From contig CAJXMS010000146.1 in the NCBI GenBank assembly GCA_913056475.1, positions 1-5,973 on the forward strand: DNA of 5,973 nt, given 5' to 3'. The position numbers and the translations under genes are program-made. Under the pieces are notes generated by a model. The model saw only the letters and a list, made by a program, of their open reading frames with translations. It did no database searches and had not been told where the DNA came from. Of the stretch, positions 1-5,973 are shown piece after piece. How positions within the stretch are numbered: the first letter of the stretch is position 1; the number at the start of each line of letters is the position of its first letter. The DNA comes from an uncultured Bacteroidota bacterium (GTDB taxonomy: Bacteria > Bacteroidota > Bacteroidia > Flavobacteriales > Schleiferiaceae).

Positions 1-294
1 GGCCTGAGCCAGGGCGTGGAGGGTTTCCTCGGTATGGCCGCTGTAGGAGCAGACGATCACCGCGGTGAAGCGATTCACGAAAGCGGGCAGCTCGTAGCCT
101 TTATTGACCCACACAGGCACTTCCGAAGTGCCAGCCGCCCACTCGGCCGCCATGCTGCCGCCTATGCCGGAACCGCCCAGCCCGGTGATCACGATCTGGT
201 GAACGGCCCGGTCAAAGGCCCGGAAAGGGGTCTGGGCCACGGTTTGGGCGGCCTTTTGGAGATGTTGGGGGTAGGATTCGATCAGCTTCTTCAC
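1..294 (-). CDS. Bifunctional phosphoglucose/phosphomannose isomerase, N-terminal part (cut by window edge)
   Basis: This SIS-domain sugar isomerase would interconvert glucose-6-P or mannose-6-P with fructose-6-P in the cytoplasm. Seen: from a GTG at 294 the frame is open for 98 codons to the left edge. It begins VKKLIESYPQHL, then has the glycine-rich sugar-phosphate loop GLGGSGIGG at residues 38-46 and the SIS phosphate-binding loop SYSGHTEET at 83-91 (the family usually has Asn where this has His87). These two loops and their spacing are typical of the archaeal/Bacteroidota PGI/PMI family rather than classical Pgi. Start choice: an in-frame ATG at 348 adds 18 Gly/Pro-rich residues unlike the family. 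A TACCTTTG promoter box at 322-315 lies inside that extension, so GTG294 fits better. The gene is divergent from menB. The C-terminal two thirds, with the base-catalyst Glu and His, are outside the window. Confidence 0.85.
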   Translation of the reverse strand, partial: MKKLIESYPQHLQKAAQTVAQTPFRAFDRAVHQIVITGLGGSGIGGSMAAEWAAGTSEVPVWVNKGYELPAFVNRFTAVIVCSYSGHTEETLHALAQA

Positions 295-314
295 GGCGCT
301 CGTTTTCAGGGGGG

Positions 315-322
315 CAAAGGTA
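315..322 (-). promoter_or_regulatory. Bacteroidota -7 promoter box for the PGI/PMI gene
   Basis: On the minus strand this reads TACCTTTG, a perfect match to the Bacteroidota sigma-ABfr -7 consensus TAnnTTTG, with 20 nt between it and the GTG at 294. No convincing -33 TTG is visible at the usual spacing. The call rests on the box and its position, and it supports GTG294 over ATG348 as the start. Confidence 0.5.
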
Positions 323-392
323 GGCAAAAGGCCCCGCCCTCCGCCCATTTGGGCAGACTGGCGTATCTTCACGGCCCAAAATTTTCTGAAAC

Positions 393-1241
<849 letters not shown>

Positions 1242-1256
1242 CGGTGGGGCTTTTTT

Positions 1257-1283
1257 AGGCCTGGCGGCCAAATGTGGGAGGGG
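1257..1283. repeat. 27-bp direct repeat, copy 1 (left boundary of the toxin island)
   Basis: It starts AGGCCTGGCGGCCAAA, then has one variable base (T1273 here), then GTGGGAGGGG. An almost identical copy in the same orientation lies at 2548-2574 (26/27). It includes a small self-complementary hairpin, GGCC-tggc-GGCC. It begins 15 nt after the menB stop and follows a run of six T. The flanking bases of the two copies differ, so the repeat ends sharply. Confidence 0.85.
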
Positions 1284-1450
1284 CGTGTAGGAGTATGAGG
1301 GGTTTGATGTTTGTCTTGAGCCCCCTAAAGACGACCATTTCAGGCCAGTGAGCTTGTAACATGCTCCAAAGCTGAGCTAAGGAGAATGCCCCTAATGGGA
1401 TTAGATTTTAAGCAATTAATATCCACTGAATATCAGACTACCTAACCTGG

Positions 1451-1726
1451 CTATACACTCGTATAATGCCCAATGCAGGAAATTAATTCAATATGCCCCT
1501 CTCCCAACCGATAGATGAGGCGATGCTCCCCTGTAATCCGCCTAGAATATACATTGGCCCCTAAATGCTTCAGCAGTTCAGGATTTCCATTTCCTTCCAA
1601 TGGACGTTCCCAATAGGTCTGAATTTCCAAAATCAACTCCCAGATTTTAGCGCTCTCTTTTAAAGCTCTCTTTTTCCGATACACCTTGAGGTCCTTCTTA
1701 AACTGATCGCTGAGATGTAGGACCAC
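1451..1726 (-). CDS. YoeB/Txe-family mRNA-interferase toxin
   Basis: This is a RelE-superfamily ribosome-dependent endoribonuclease that would cleave mRNA in the ribosomal A site and halt translation until bound by an antitoxin. The 91 residues align with E. coli YoeB over the second half: RPLEGNGNPELLKH (41-54), then YSRRITGEHRLIY (60-72), then the C-terminal HY. All catalytic positions known from YoeB are present: Glu50 (E. coli Glu46), Arg69 (Arg65), His87 (His83) and Tyr88 (Tyr84). The protein therefore looks active rather than decayed. The N-terminus (MVLHLSDQFKKDLKVYRKKR) is more divergent and very basic. The start is GTG with no Shine-Dalgarno, 8 nt after the stop of the upstream 254-codon gene, so translation is probably coupled and weak. 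The usual partner YefM (a Phd-fold protein of about 85 residues) is not upstream; see the next gene. Confidence 0.88.
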   Translation of the reverse strand: MVLHLSDQFKKDLKVYRKKRALKESAKIWELILEIQTYWERPLEGNGNPELLKHLGANVYSRRITGEHRLIYRLGEGHIELISCIGHYTSV

Positions 1727-1734
1727 CTGATTGG

Positions 1735-2499
1735 TTATTGAAGGATGAGATCTCTTACCTGTCCTAACTCCCAGGTTGAATGGTGTGACGAATGATCCAG
1801 CTGGTACAGGGCGAGACGAACTTTTACATTACGCACTAGTTCTCCTTCATTGTTATTATCTGGTTTCCAGAGATTCAATAGGGTCGAATAGAAGCCAAAA
1901 TCCTCGGTATGCTTAAAAGTCCCGTAGACGATTTCTTTTTTGTATTTACTCAGAAACGGCAACCTTCCGCTTCTCAAGAGCTCGTAAAGTATTCCATTAA
2001 AATCTGCCTTTAGGGAAGATTCCAACAGTTCATATACTTCCTTTGGTGCTCCCACATAGCTAAGCGTCGCTCTAAAAGTTGGCAATTTAGGAGAAACGTA
2101 TCCTGCCTTACCATCAAACGCTGCGGCTGAATTTCCCTTTTCCAACTGGGGGGGCAAAGATTGAAGGTGGGGATAGGATATTTGATGAAGCACTTTCAGC
2201 ACATCGGCAAAGAGCTGATCATATTGGTCCGTTGGCTGATCCCGTAATGCCAATTGGCGTTCGAGCACGAAATCCGTGAGGTCCTCTTGCGTTTTTTGCT
2301 CCAAGAGAATTGGTATCACAAGCATTCGCAGCTCAAACACCTCATCCAGCAGGGAGTGCATAGCCCCCTCTACGCCATCTCTATCTACTCTTTTTTTGAT
2401 GAGATCTATTAGCTTATCGAAGCTGTGCTGAGCTTCATCTCGCCACGAAGAAGGCTTAAACGCTCCGTATCGTATTACGTCTGTCAGGGTAAGCATCAC
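1735..2499 (-). CDS. Unrecognised protein upstream of and coupled to the YoeB-like toxin (candidate antitoxin)
   Basis: I do not recognise this family. The frame has 254 codons from GTG2499; ATG at 2496 is the likelier start (253 aa), so the protein begins MLTLTDVIRYGAFKPSSWRDEAQ. It looks soluble: no signal peptide, no membrane segment, no cysteine. Residues up to about 120 look mainly helical and charged (FDKLIDLIKKRVDRDGVEGAMHSLLDEVFELRML), followed by a Pro/Gly-containing linker (LPPQLEKGNSAAAFDGKAGY) and a C-terminal part rich in aromatic and basic residues. I see no Phd/YefM, helix-turn-helix, AbrB or ribbon-helix-helix signature. It is about three times longer than a usual YoeB antitoxin. 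It ends 8 nt before the toxin's GTG, an antitoxin-first operon order, and shares the island's low GC (roughly 38-47% in sampled lines). Inference: it is either a new type of antitoxin or an unrelated cargo gene that drives toxin expression. Confidence 0.7.
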   Translation of the reverse strand: MMLTLTDVIRYGAFKPSSWRDEAQHSFDKLIDLIKKRVDRDGVEGAMHSLLDEVFELRMLVIPILLEQKTQEDLTDFVLERQLALRDQPTDQYDQLFADVLKVLHQISYPHLQSLPPQLEKGNSAAAFDGKAGYVSPKLPTFRATLSYVGAPKEVYELLESSLKADFNGILYELLRSGRLPFLSKYKKEIVYGTFKHTEDFGFYSTLLNLWKPDNNNEGELVRNVKVRLALYQLDHSSHHSTWELGQVRDLILQ

Positions 2500-2514
2500 T
2501 TTCTATAAATCTTG

Positions 2515-2522
2515 CTAAGGTA
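2515..2522 (-). promoter_or_regulatory. Probable -7 box of the unknown protein/toxin operon
   Basis: The minus strand reads TACCTTAG, one mismatch from TAnnTTTG, 18 nt before the ATG at 2496, in an A/T-rich stretch with no strong -33 element. It would transcribe the 254-codon gene and the toxin together. It is the only promoter candidate I see for the pair. Confidence 0.35.
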
Positions 2523-2547
2523 TAAAGTTTACTGAAAAATTGAAACC

Positions 2548-2574
2548 AGGCCTGGCGGCCAAAGGTGGGAGGGG
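2548..2574. repeat. 27-bp direct repeat, copy 2 (right boundary of the toxin island)
   Basis: Same orientation as the copy at 1257-1283, differing only at G2564 (T in copy 1). The copies start 1291 bp apart and enclose exactly the AT-richer two-gene unit. This copy lies upstream of the operon's promoter candidate and downstream of the neighbouring lipoprotein gene. Confidence 0.85.
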
Positions 2575-2621
2575 ATGTTTCCCAGAGAAGTGGGCCCAAT
2601 TATACCCCAGCCAAAAAGGGC

Positions 2622-3434
2622 TTAGTATCTATAAGTCATCTCCGTCTCCCAGCATTTCCGATCTCCTAGCGAAGTATGGCTAACTTCCTTCACCTCTTGC
2701 AAGCGAAGATCACCGCTGTACTGATAATAGCTCGTGTCGCACTGGCCCATCCAACAAGTGCCTATGGAAGAAGCGGGCAAGGTTTTTTGCCCTTCCCAAA
2801 TGCCCAAAACCGGGTCCCAACCCCACAAAAATGGGAAAGAACCTTCGTACTGGGAAGCCTGAGGTTCGTAAGAGAATGAAACACCACCCCCATTTTCGGG
2901 TGCGTCAATTTGCCAAATGGAAAAAGAAGTCATTCGACCCAGGCTGTCGTAAGTGATACTGGCCTTAGCGAAAGAATCTACCTGCCAGCCGCCCCCGCTC
3001 TGTCGGTAACGTTCGAAACCTATATAGCCGCTGATCCGCCCATTTTTCACCTCGTAGCGGCGCACCCGGTGTTCCAGGGTATCATTAAACGACCAAGGCA
3101 ACATGTGATAGGAAAAATGGGGGCCCTGTGGGGGGTTAAGCTCATAGCGCGCTCTTTCGTAAAGCAACACGGAATCCTGCGTCTTGTAACGAAACACCGT
3201 GGCCGCCGTATCTCCTCGATAGCGTACCGCTAAGCTGTCGCCATTATTAAAAAAGTTCACCACGCTCACTAAGCGGCCCTGGTTGTCTCGCTCTATCGCC
3301 ATGGAGTTTGCGGAGCACGTAGGTTCTGAAGAGGCCGGTTCTTTTTGACAGGCCAGCAAGATCAAAACAAGCATCCCAAGGGGTGCGATCCTTGAAAAGG
3401 GCAACGGGAATGGAGGGTTTACCAATGATTTCAT
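2622..3434 (-). CDS. Predicted lipoprotein with YD-like beta motifs, function unknown
   Basis: This is a 270-residue envelope protein. Seen: an N-terminal basic/proline segment ending in Arg15, a hydrophobic core at 16-28, and the lipobox LLAC with Cys29, so signal peptidase II should cut before Cys29 and the Cys be lipidated. The mature protein starts CQKEPASSEP; the Gln-Lys-acidic start resembles the surface-export signals described in Bacteroidota lipoproteins, so outer-surface display is possible. The body is rich in beta-strand residues and Tyr/Trp. It repeats a D-x-x-G-R pattern: RDNQGRLVS (49-57) and YDSLGRMTS (162-170), with a looser RYEVKNGRIS (126-135). This recalls YD/RHS-type or DUF4595-like Bacteroidota lipoproteins. 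Four further cysteines (40, 227, 232, 261) could form two disulfides. ATG3434 is only 5 nt after a perfect -7 box. No partner gene is apparent. Confidence 0.8.
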   Translation of the reverse strand: MKSLVNPPFPLPFSRIAPLGMLVLILLACQKEPASSEPTCSANSMAIERDNQGRLVSVVNFFNNGDSLAVRYRGDTAATVFRYKTQDSVLLYERARYELNPPQGPHFSYHMLPWSFNDTLEHRVRRYEVKNGRISGYIGFERYRQSGGGWQVDSFAKASITYDSLGRMTSFSIWQIDAPENGGGVSFSYEPQASQYEGSFPFLWGWDPVLGIWEGQKTLPASSIGTCWMGQCDTSYYQYSGDLRLQEVKEVSHTSLGDRKCWETEMTYRY

Positions 3435-3439
3435 ACAAT

Positions 3440-3447
3440 CAAAGCTA
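3440..3447 (-). promoter_or_regulatory. Bacteroidota -7 promoter box of the lipoprotein gene
   Basis: The minus strand reads TAGCTTTG, a perfect match to TAnnTTTG, with 5 nt before the ATG at 3434. The transcript would be leaderless or nearly so. The box lies in the outer arm of the inverted repeat at 3446-3515, so the hairpin and the promoter overlap. A clear -33 TTG at the usual spacing is not visible. Confidence 0.55.
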
Positions 3448-3515
3448 GCCCACAGCCATCAACGCTGTGGACCGCAATGAGCCAAAGGCTTTCGAGACTT
3501 ATTGACCGTGGGCTA
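3446..3515. repeat. Two overlapping inverted repeats between glmS and the lipoprotein gene
   Basis: Outer pair: TAGCCCAC (3446-3453) and GTGGGCTA (3508-3515), a perfect 8-bp match that continues as AGC/GCT past a one-base bulge. Inner pair: CCACAGC (3450-3456) and GCTGTGG (3464-3470), a perfect 7-bp stem with a 7-nt loop. The two stems share bases 3450-3453 and cannot form together. The inner hairpin is a plausible end of the glmS transcript, but no good T-run follows it, so a terminator call is weak. Confidence 0.5.
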
Positions 3516-3532
3516 AGCTGCTTTACGTGGAC

Positions 3533-5044
3533 CTACTCCACCGTCACGCTCTTCGCCAAATTCCGGGGCTGGTCCACGTTGGCACCGCGCATCACCGCGA
3601 TGTGGTAAGAGAGCAATTGCAGAGGAATGGTGGTAAGCAGCGGGGAAACCGACTCAGAGCAATCCGGCACTTCGATCACGTGATCGGCCATCTCGGCCAG
3701 GTCATCATTGCCGGCGGTTACCACGGCAATCACCTTGCCTTTGCGGGCCTTTACTTCCTGGATATTGCTCACCACTTTCTCGTACTGATTGCTGCGGGGC
3801 GCGATCACCACCACGGGCATTTCTTCGTCAATAAGGGCAATGGGTCCGTGCTTCATCTCAGCGGCCGGATACCCTTCGGCGTGGATATAGCTGATCTCTT
3901 TGAGCTTGAGAGCCCCTTCCAGGGCTACGGGGAAGTTGTAGCCCCGGCCCAGGTAGAGAAAATTCCGGGCGTCTTTGAACAGCGAGGAAATGTACTTACT
4001 CTGCTCATCGCTTTCCAGCATTTGTTCGATTTTGGCGGGAATGTTGTCCAGCTCGATCATCAAGCGCTGGAAGTCGCTTTCCTTAAGAATGCCTTTGTGG
4101 TGGCCAATTTTAAGGGCGATAAGGGTAAGTACCGTCACCTGAGCGGTAAAAGCCTTGGTAGAGGCCACTCCGATCTCGGGTCCCGCATGGGTATAAGCCC
4201 CGGCATGCGTTTCCCGCGCAATGGAAGAGCCTACCACGTTGCACACGCCAAAGATGGTGGCGTCTTTTTCCTTGGCCAGCTTGATGGCCGCCAGGGTATC
4301 GGCGGTCTCGCCGGATTGACTGATGGCGATCACCACGTCCTTTTCGCTGATCACGGGGTTGCGGTAGCGGAATTCCGAGGCATATTCCACCTCTACCGGA
4401 ATTCGGGCGATGTCTTCAAAAAGATATTCTCCTACCAGCCCGGCGTGCCAGCTGGTGCCGCAACCGATGATGATAATACGCTCGGCATTGAGAAACTTCT
4501 CCTGAAACTGATACACGCCGTCCATACGAATAAGCCCTTGCTCGGGCAGCAAGCGGCCCCGAAGGGTATCGCGGATGGATTTGGGCTGCTCGAAGATCTC
4601 TTTGAGCATGAAGTGGTCGAAGCCTCCTTTTTCAATATCCGCCAAATCCAACTCCAGCTGGTGCACGTAGGGATCGATGGGGCGCTTGTTCTTGATGGAA
4701 AGCACTTCCAGTTGTTCTCCACGGGTCACTACGGCCATCTCATCATCTTCCAGATACACCGCTTTTTTGGTAAATTCCAGGAAGGGGGTGGCATCGCTGG
4801 CAATGAAATGCTCGCCCTCGCCTATGCCCACCACCAGGGGGCTCCCCTTTTTGGCCACTACGATTTGGTCGGGATTGTCGCTGCTAAAAAGGGCAACGGC
4901 GTAGGCGCCCACCACTTGATTAAGAGCAATGCGTACGGCCTCCGGTAAGGGGACCTCTTCCGATAGTTTTACATCTTCAATAAGGTTGGCCAGCACTTCG
5001 GTGTCGGTCTCCGACTGGAAGGCGTAGCCGCTCGCCTCGAGGCG
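3533..5044 (-). CDS. glmS: Glutamine-fructose-6-phosphate aminotransferase, 5' end missing at a junction
   Basis: GlmS makes glucosamine-6-phosphate from fructose-6-P and glutamine, the entry step to UDP-GlcNAc for peptidoglycan and lipid A. About 503 codons remain of roughly 610. They start at RLEASGYAFQSETDTEV, which holds the glutamine-binding Asp (E. coli Asp123). The preceding ~108 residues, with the catalytic Cys1 and the HTRWATHG region, are absent. Downstream all is intact: linker, first SIS domain with CGTSWHAG and SQSGETADT, second SIS domain with LEGALKLKEISYIHAEGY and EMKHGP (E. coli Lys485, Glu488, His504 region), and the terminal DQPRNLAKSVTVE with the Schiff-base Lys (E. coli Lys603). 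Nothing suggests decay: no stop or frameshift. The open frame continues to 5893, but that part is antisense to aceE and is not GlmS. The true start and promoter lie outside this window. Confidence 0.95.
   Translation of the reverse strand, partial: RLEASGYAFQSETDTEVLANLIEDVKLSEEVPLPEAVRIALNQVVGAYAVALFSSDNPDQIVVAKKGSPLVVGIGEGEHFIASDATPFLEFTKKAVYLEDDEMAVVTRGEQLEVLSIKNKRPIDPYVHQLELDLADIEKGGFDHFMLKEIFEQPKSIRDTLRGRLLPEQGLIRMDGVYQFQEKFLNAERIIIIGCGTSWHAGLVGEYLFEDIARIPVEVEYASEFRYRNPVISEKDVVIAISQSGETADTLAAIKLAKEKDATIFGVCNVVGSSIARETHAGAYTHAGPEIGVASTKAFTAQVTVLTLIALKIGHHKGILKESDFQRLMIELDNIPAKIEQMLESDEQSKYISSLFKDARNFLYLGRGYNFPVALEGALKLKEISYIHAEGYPAAEMKHGPIALIDEEMPVVVIAPRSNQYEKVVSNIQEVKARKGKVIAVVTAGNDDLAEMADHVIEVPDCSESVSPLLTTIPLQLLSYHIAVMRGANVDQPRNLAKSVTVE
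5033..5044. other. 12-bp palindrome at the glmS/aceE junction (probable chimera breakpoint)
   Basis: CGCCTCGAGGCG is a perfect palindrome containing CTCGAG. Read rightwards in the aceE frame it gives Arg-Leu-Glu-Ala; read leftwards in the glmS frame it also gives Arg-Leu-Glu-Ala. GlmS homology ends here from the left and AceE homology begins here to the right. GC rises from about 50-62% in sampled glmS lines to about 70% in aceE. Confidence 0.85.
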
Positions 5045-5973
5045 CACGCGCAGGAGCACGGCGTGGAGGTGCCGTTCAGCGCCGAAACCCCGTACCTCAA
5101 CACGATCCCCGCCGATCGGGAGCCGGACTACCCCGGCGACTTCGATCTCGAGCGGCGCATCCGCGCCCTGATCCGCTGGAACGCCATGGCGATGGTCGTG
5201 CGCGCGAACAAGTACAGCGACGGGATCGGCGGGCACCTGGCGACGTACGCCTCCGCCGCGACGCTGTACGAGGTCGGCTTCCACCACTTCTTCCGCGGAC
5301 CCCACGCGGGCACGAACGCCGACCTGGTGTACGTCCAGGGGCACGCCAGCCCCGGCATCTACGCCCGCAGCTACCTCGAGGGCCGCTTCGAGGCGGAGCA
5401 CATGCGGAACTTCCGCCGCGAACTGCAGCCCGACCACCCCGGCCTCAGTAGCTACCCGCACCCGTGGCTCATGCCGGACTACTGGCAGTTCGCGACCGTC
5501 TCGATGGGGCTCGCGCCGATCCTGTCGATCTACAACGCGCGTTTCGCGCGCTACCTCGAGGCGTGCGGCCTCAAGGTGTGCGGCGACGACAAGGGCTGGG
5601 CGTTCCTCGGCGACGGGGAGACCGACGAGCCCGAGACGTTGGGCGCGATCAAGATCGCTTCGCGCGAGCGGCTCGACAACCTCGTCTGGGTCGTCAACGC
5701 CAACCTGCAGCGCCTCGACGGGCCGGTGTACGGCAACGGCAAGATCATCCAGGAGCTCGAAGCGATCTTCCGCGGCTCGGGATGGAACGTCGTGAAAGTC
5801 GCCTGGGGCCGGCATTGGGACGCGCTGTTCGCGAAGGACCAGGACGGCCTCCTCGCCGCCCGCTTCGAGCGGATGGTGGACGGCGAAAGCCAACGCTACG
5901 CGGCGTTCGGGGGCGCGGAGTTGCGCGAGCGCTTCTTCGACACCCCGGAGCTGAAGGCGCTCATCGACGGCTG
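5033..5973 (+). CDS. aceE: Pyruvate dehydrogenase E1 component, homodimeric type (internal fragment)
   Basis: AceE is the thiamine-diphosphate enzyme that decarboxylates pyruvate and passes the acetyl group to the E2 lipoyl domain. This is the single-chain alpha2 form found in Proteobacteria, Actinobacteria and some other phyla. 313 codons are open without a stop to the right edge, roughly residues 60-375 of a usual ~890. Seen in order: TPYLNTIP, RWNAMAMVVRANK, GGHLATYASAATLYEVGFHHFFRG, YVQGHASPGIYARSYLEGR (active-site His region), LSSYPHPWLMPDYWQF, and the ThDP/Mg motif from GDGETDEPE (5609-5635) to NANLQRLDGP (5696-5725), then YGNGKIIQELE. The N-terminal ~60 residues are missing at the junction, and the later active-site His/Glu are beyond the window. 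Codons end almost always in G or C (about 70% GC overall), unlike every gene to the left, so this piece probably comes from another organism. Confidence 0.95.

Noticed and set aside
1257..1269. Repeat hairpin GGCC-tggc-GGCC as the menB terminator
   Set aside because: The T-run lies before the stem, not after it, on the menB strand.
1364..1404. Imperfect inverted repeat (CTCCaaAGCT/AGCTaaGGAG, 1364-1384) and small hairpin CTAAT-ggg-ATTAG (1392-1404) as terminators between menB and the toxin
   Set aside because: The first has two central mismatches and no T-run. The second has only five weak pairs and a short T-run. Both are over 100 nt from the menB stop. The rest of 1284-1450 shows nothing I can support.
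2575..2621. Terminator after the lipoprotein gene (AGCC-ctttt-GGCT and CCCA/TGGG stems)
   Set aside because: Stems are only four base pairs and no T-run follows on the minus strand.
1727..2621. A hidden YefM-like antitoxin in another frame upstream of the toxin
   Set aside because: No other minus-strand frame of sufficient length is open there, and no Phd-like sequence appears in the 254-codon product.
3527..4948. Plus-strand 473-codon frame, His/Gly-rich
   Set aside because: It lies entirely opposite glmS, and the residue bias is that of an antisense reading; no domain is seen.

Overview
This window looks like two pieces of DNA from different genomes joined near position 5040. The left 5.0 kb (1-5044) has the marks of a Bacteroidota chromosome: 50-60% GC by eye, start codons without a Shine-Dalgarno sequence, and Bacteroidota-type -7 boxes (TAnnTTTG) just before genes. 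It also carries a type II MenB and a GlmS of ordinary form. I cannot place it below phylum. The right 0.93 kb (5033-5973) is about 70% GC, nearly every codon ends in G or C, and it encodes a different protein on the opposite strand.

Layout, left to right. (1) 1-294, minus strand: N-terminal part of a SIS-domain phosphoglucose/phosphomannose isomerase, cut by the window edge. (2) 393-1241, plus: menB, a complete 1,4-dihydroxy-2-naphthoyl-CoA synthase of menaquinone synthesis, divergent from gene 1. (3) 1257-2574: an AT-richer island bounded by two copies of a 27-bp direct repeat (26/27 identical). It holds a minus-strand two-gene unit: an unrecognised 252/254-aa protein followed 8 nt later by a YoeB/Txe-type mRNA-interferase toxin. 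No YefM-type antitoxin is visible, so the unknown protein is the candidate antitoxin. (4) 2622-3434, minus: a 270-aa predicted lipoprotein with YD-like beta motifs, nearly leaderless behind a perfect TAGCTTTG box. (5) 3435-3532: a short spacer with two overlapping, mutually exclusive inverted repeats. (6) 3533-5044, minus: glmS lacking about its first 108 codons. (7) 5033-5973, plus: an internal part of aceE (homodimeric pyruvate dehydrogenase E1), lacking its N-terminus at the junction and running off the right edge.

glmS and aceE meet head to head at a perfect 12-bp palindrome that reads Arg-Leu-Glu-Ala in the correct frame on both strands. Both genes lose their N-termini at the same point and base composition changes there, so a chimeric contig or chimeric template is the best explanation. 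A 786-codon open frame that continues from glmS to 5893 is antisense to aceE and should not be annotated as a GlmS fusion.

Functionally, the left part is housekeeping: sugar-phosphate isomerisation, menaquinone, and the first step of amino-sugar synthesis. The toxin unit is the accessory insertion. It is the likeliest place for something undescribed, because its partner protein is unlike any antitoxin I know.
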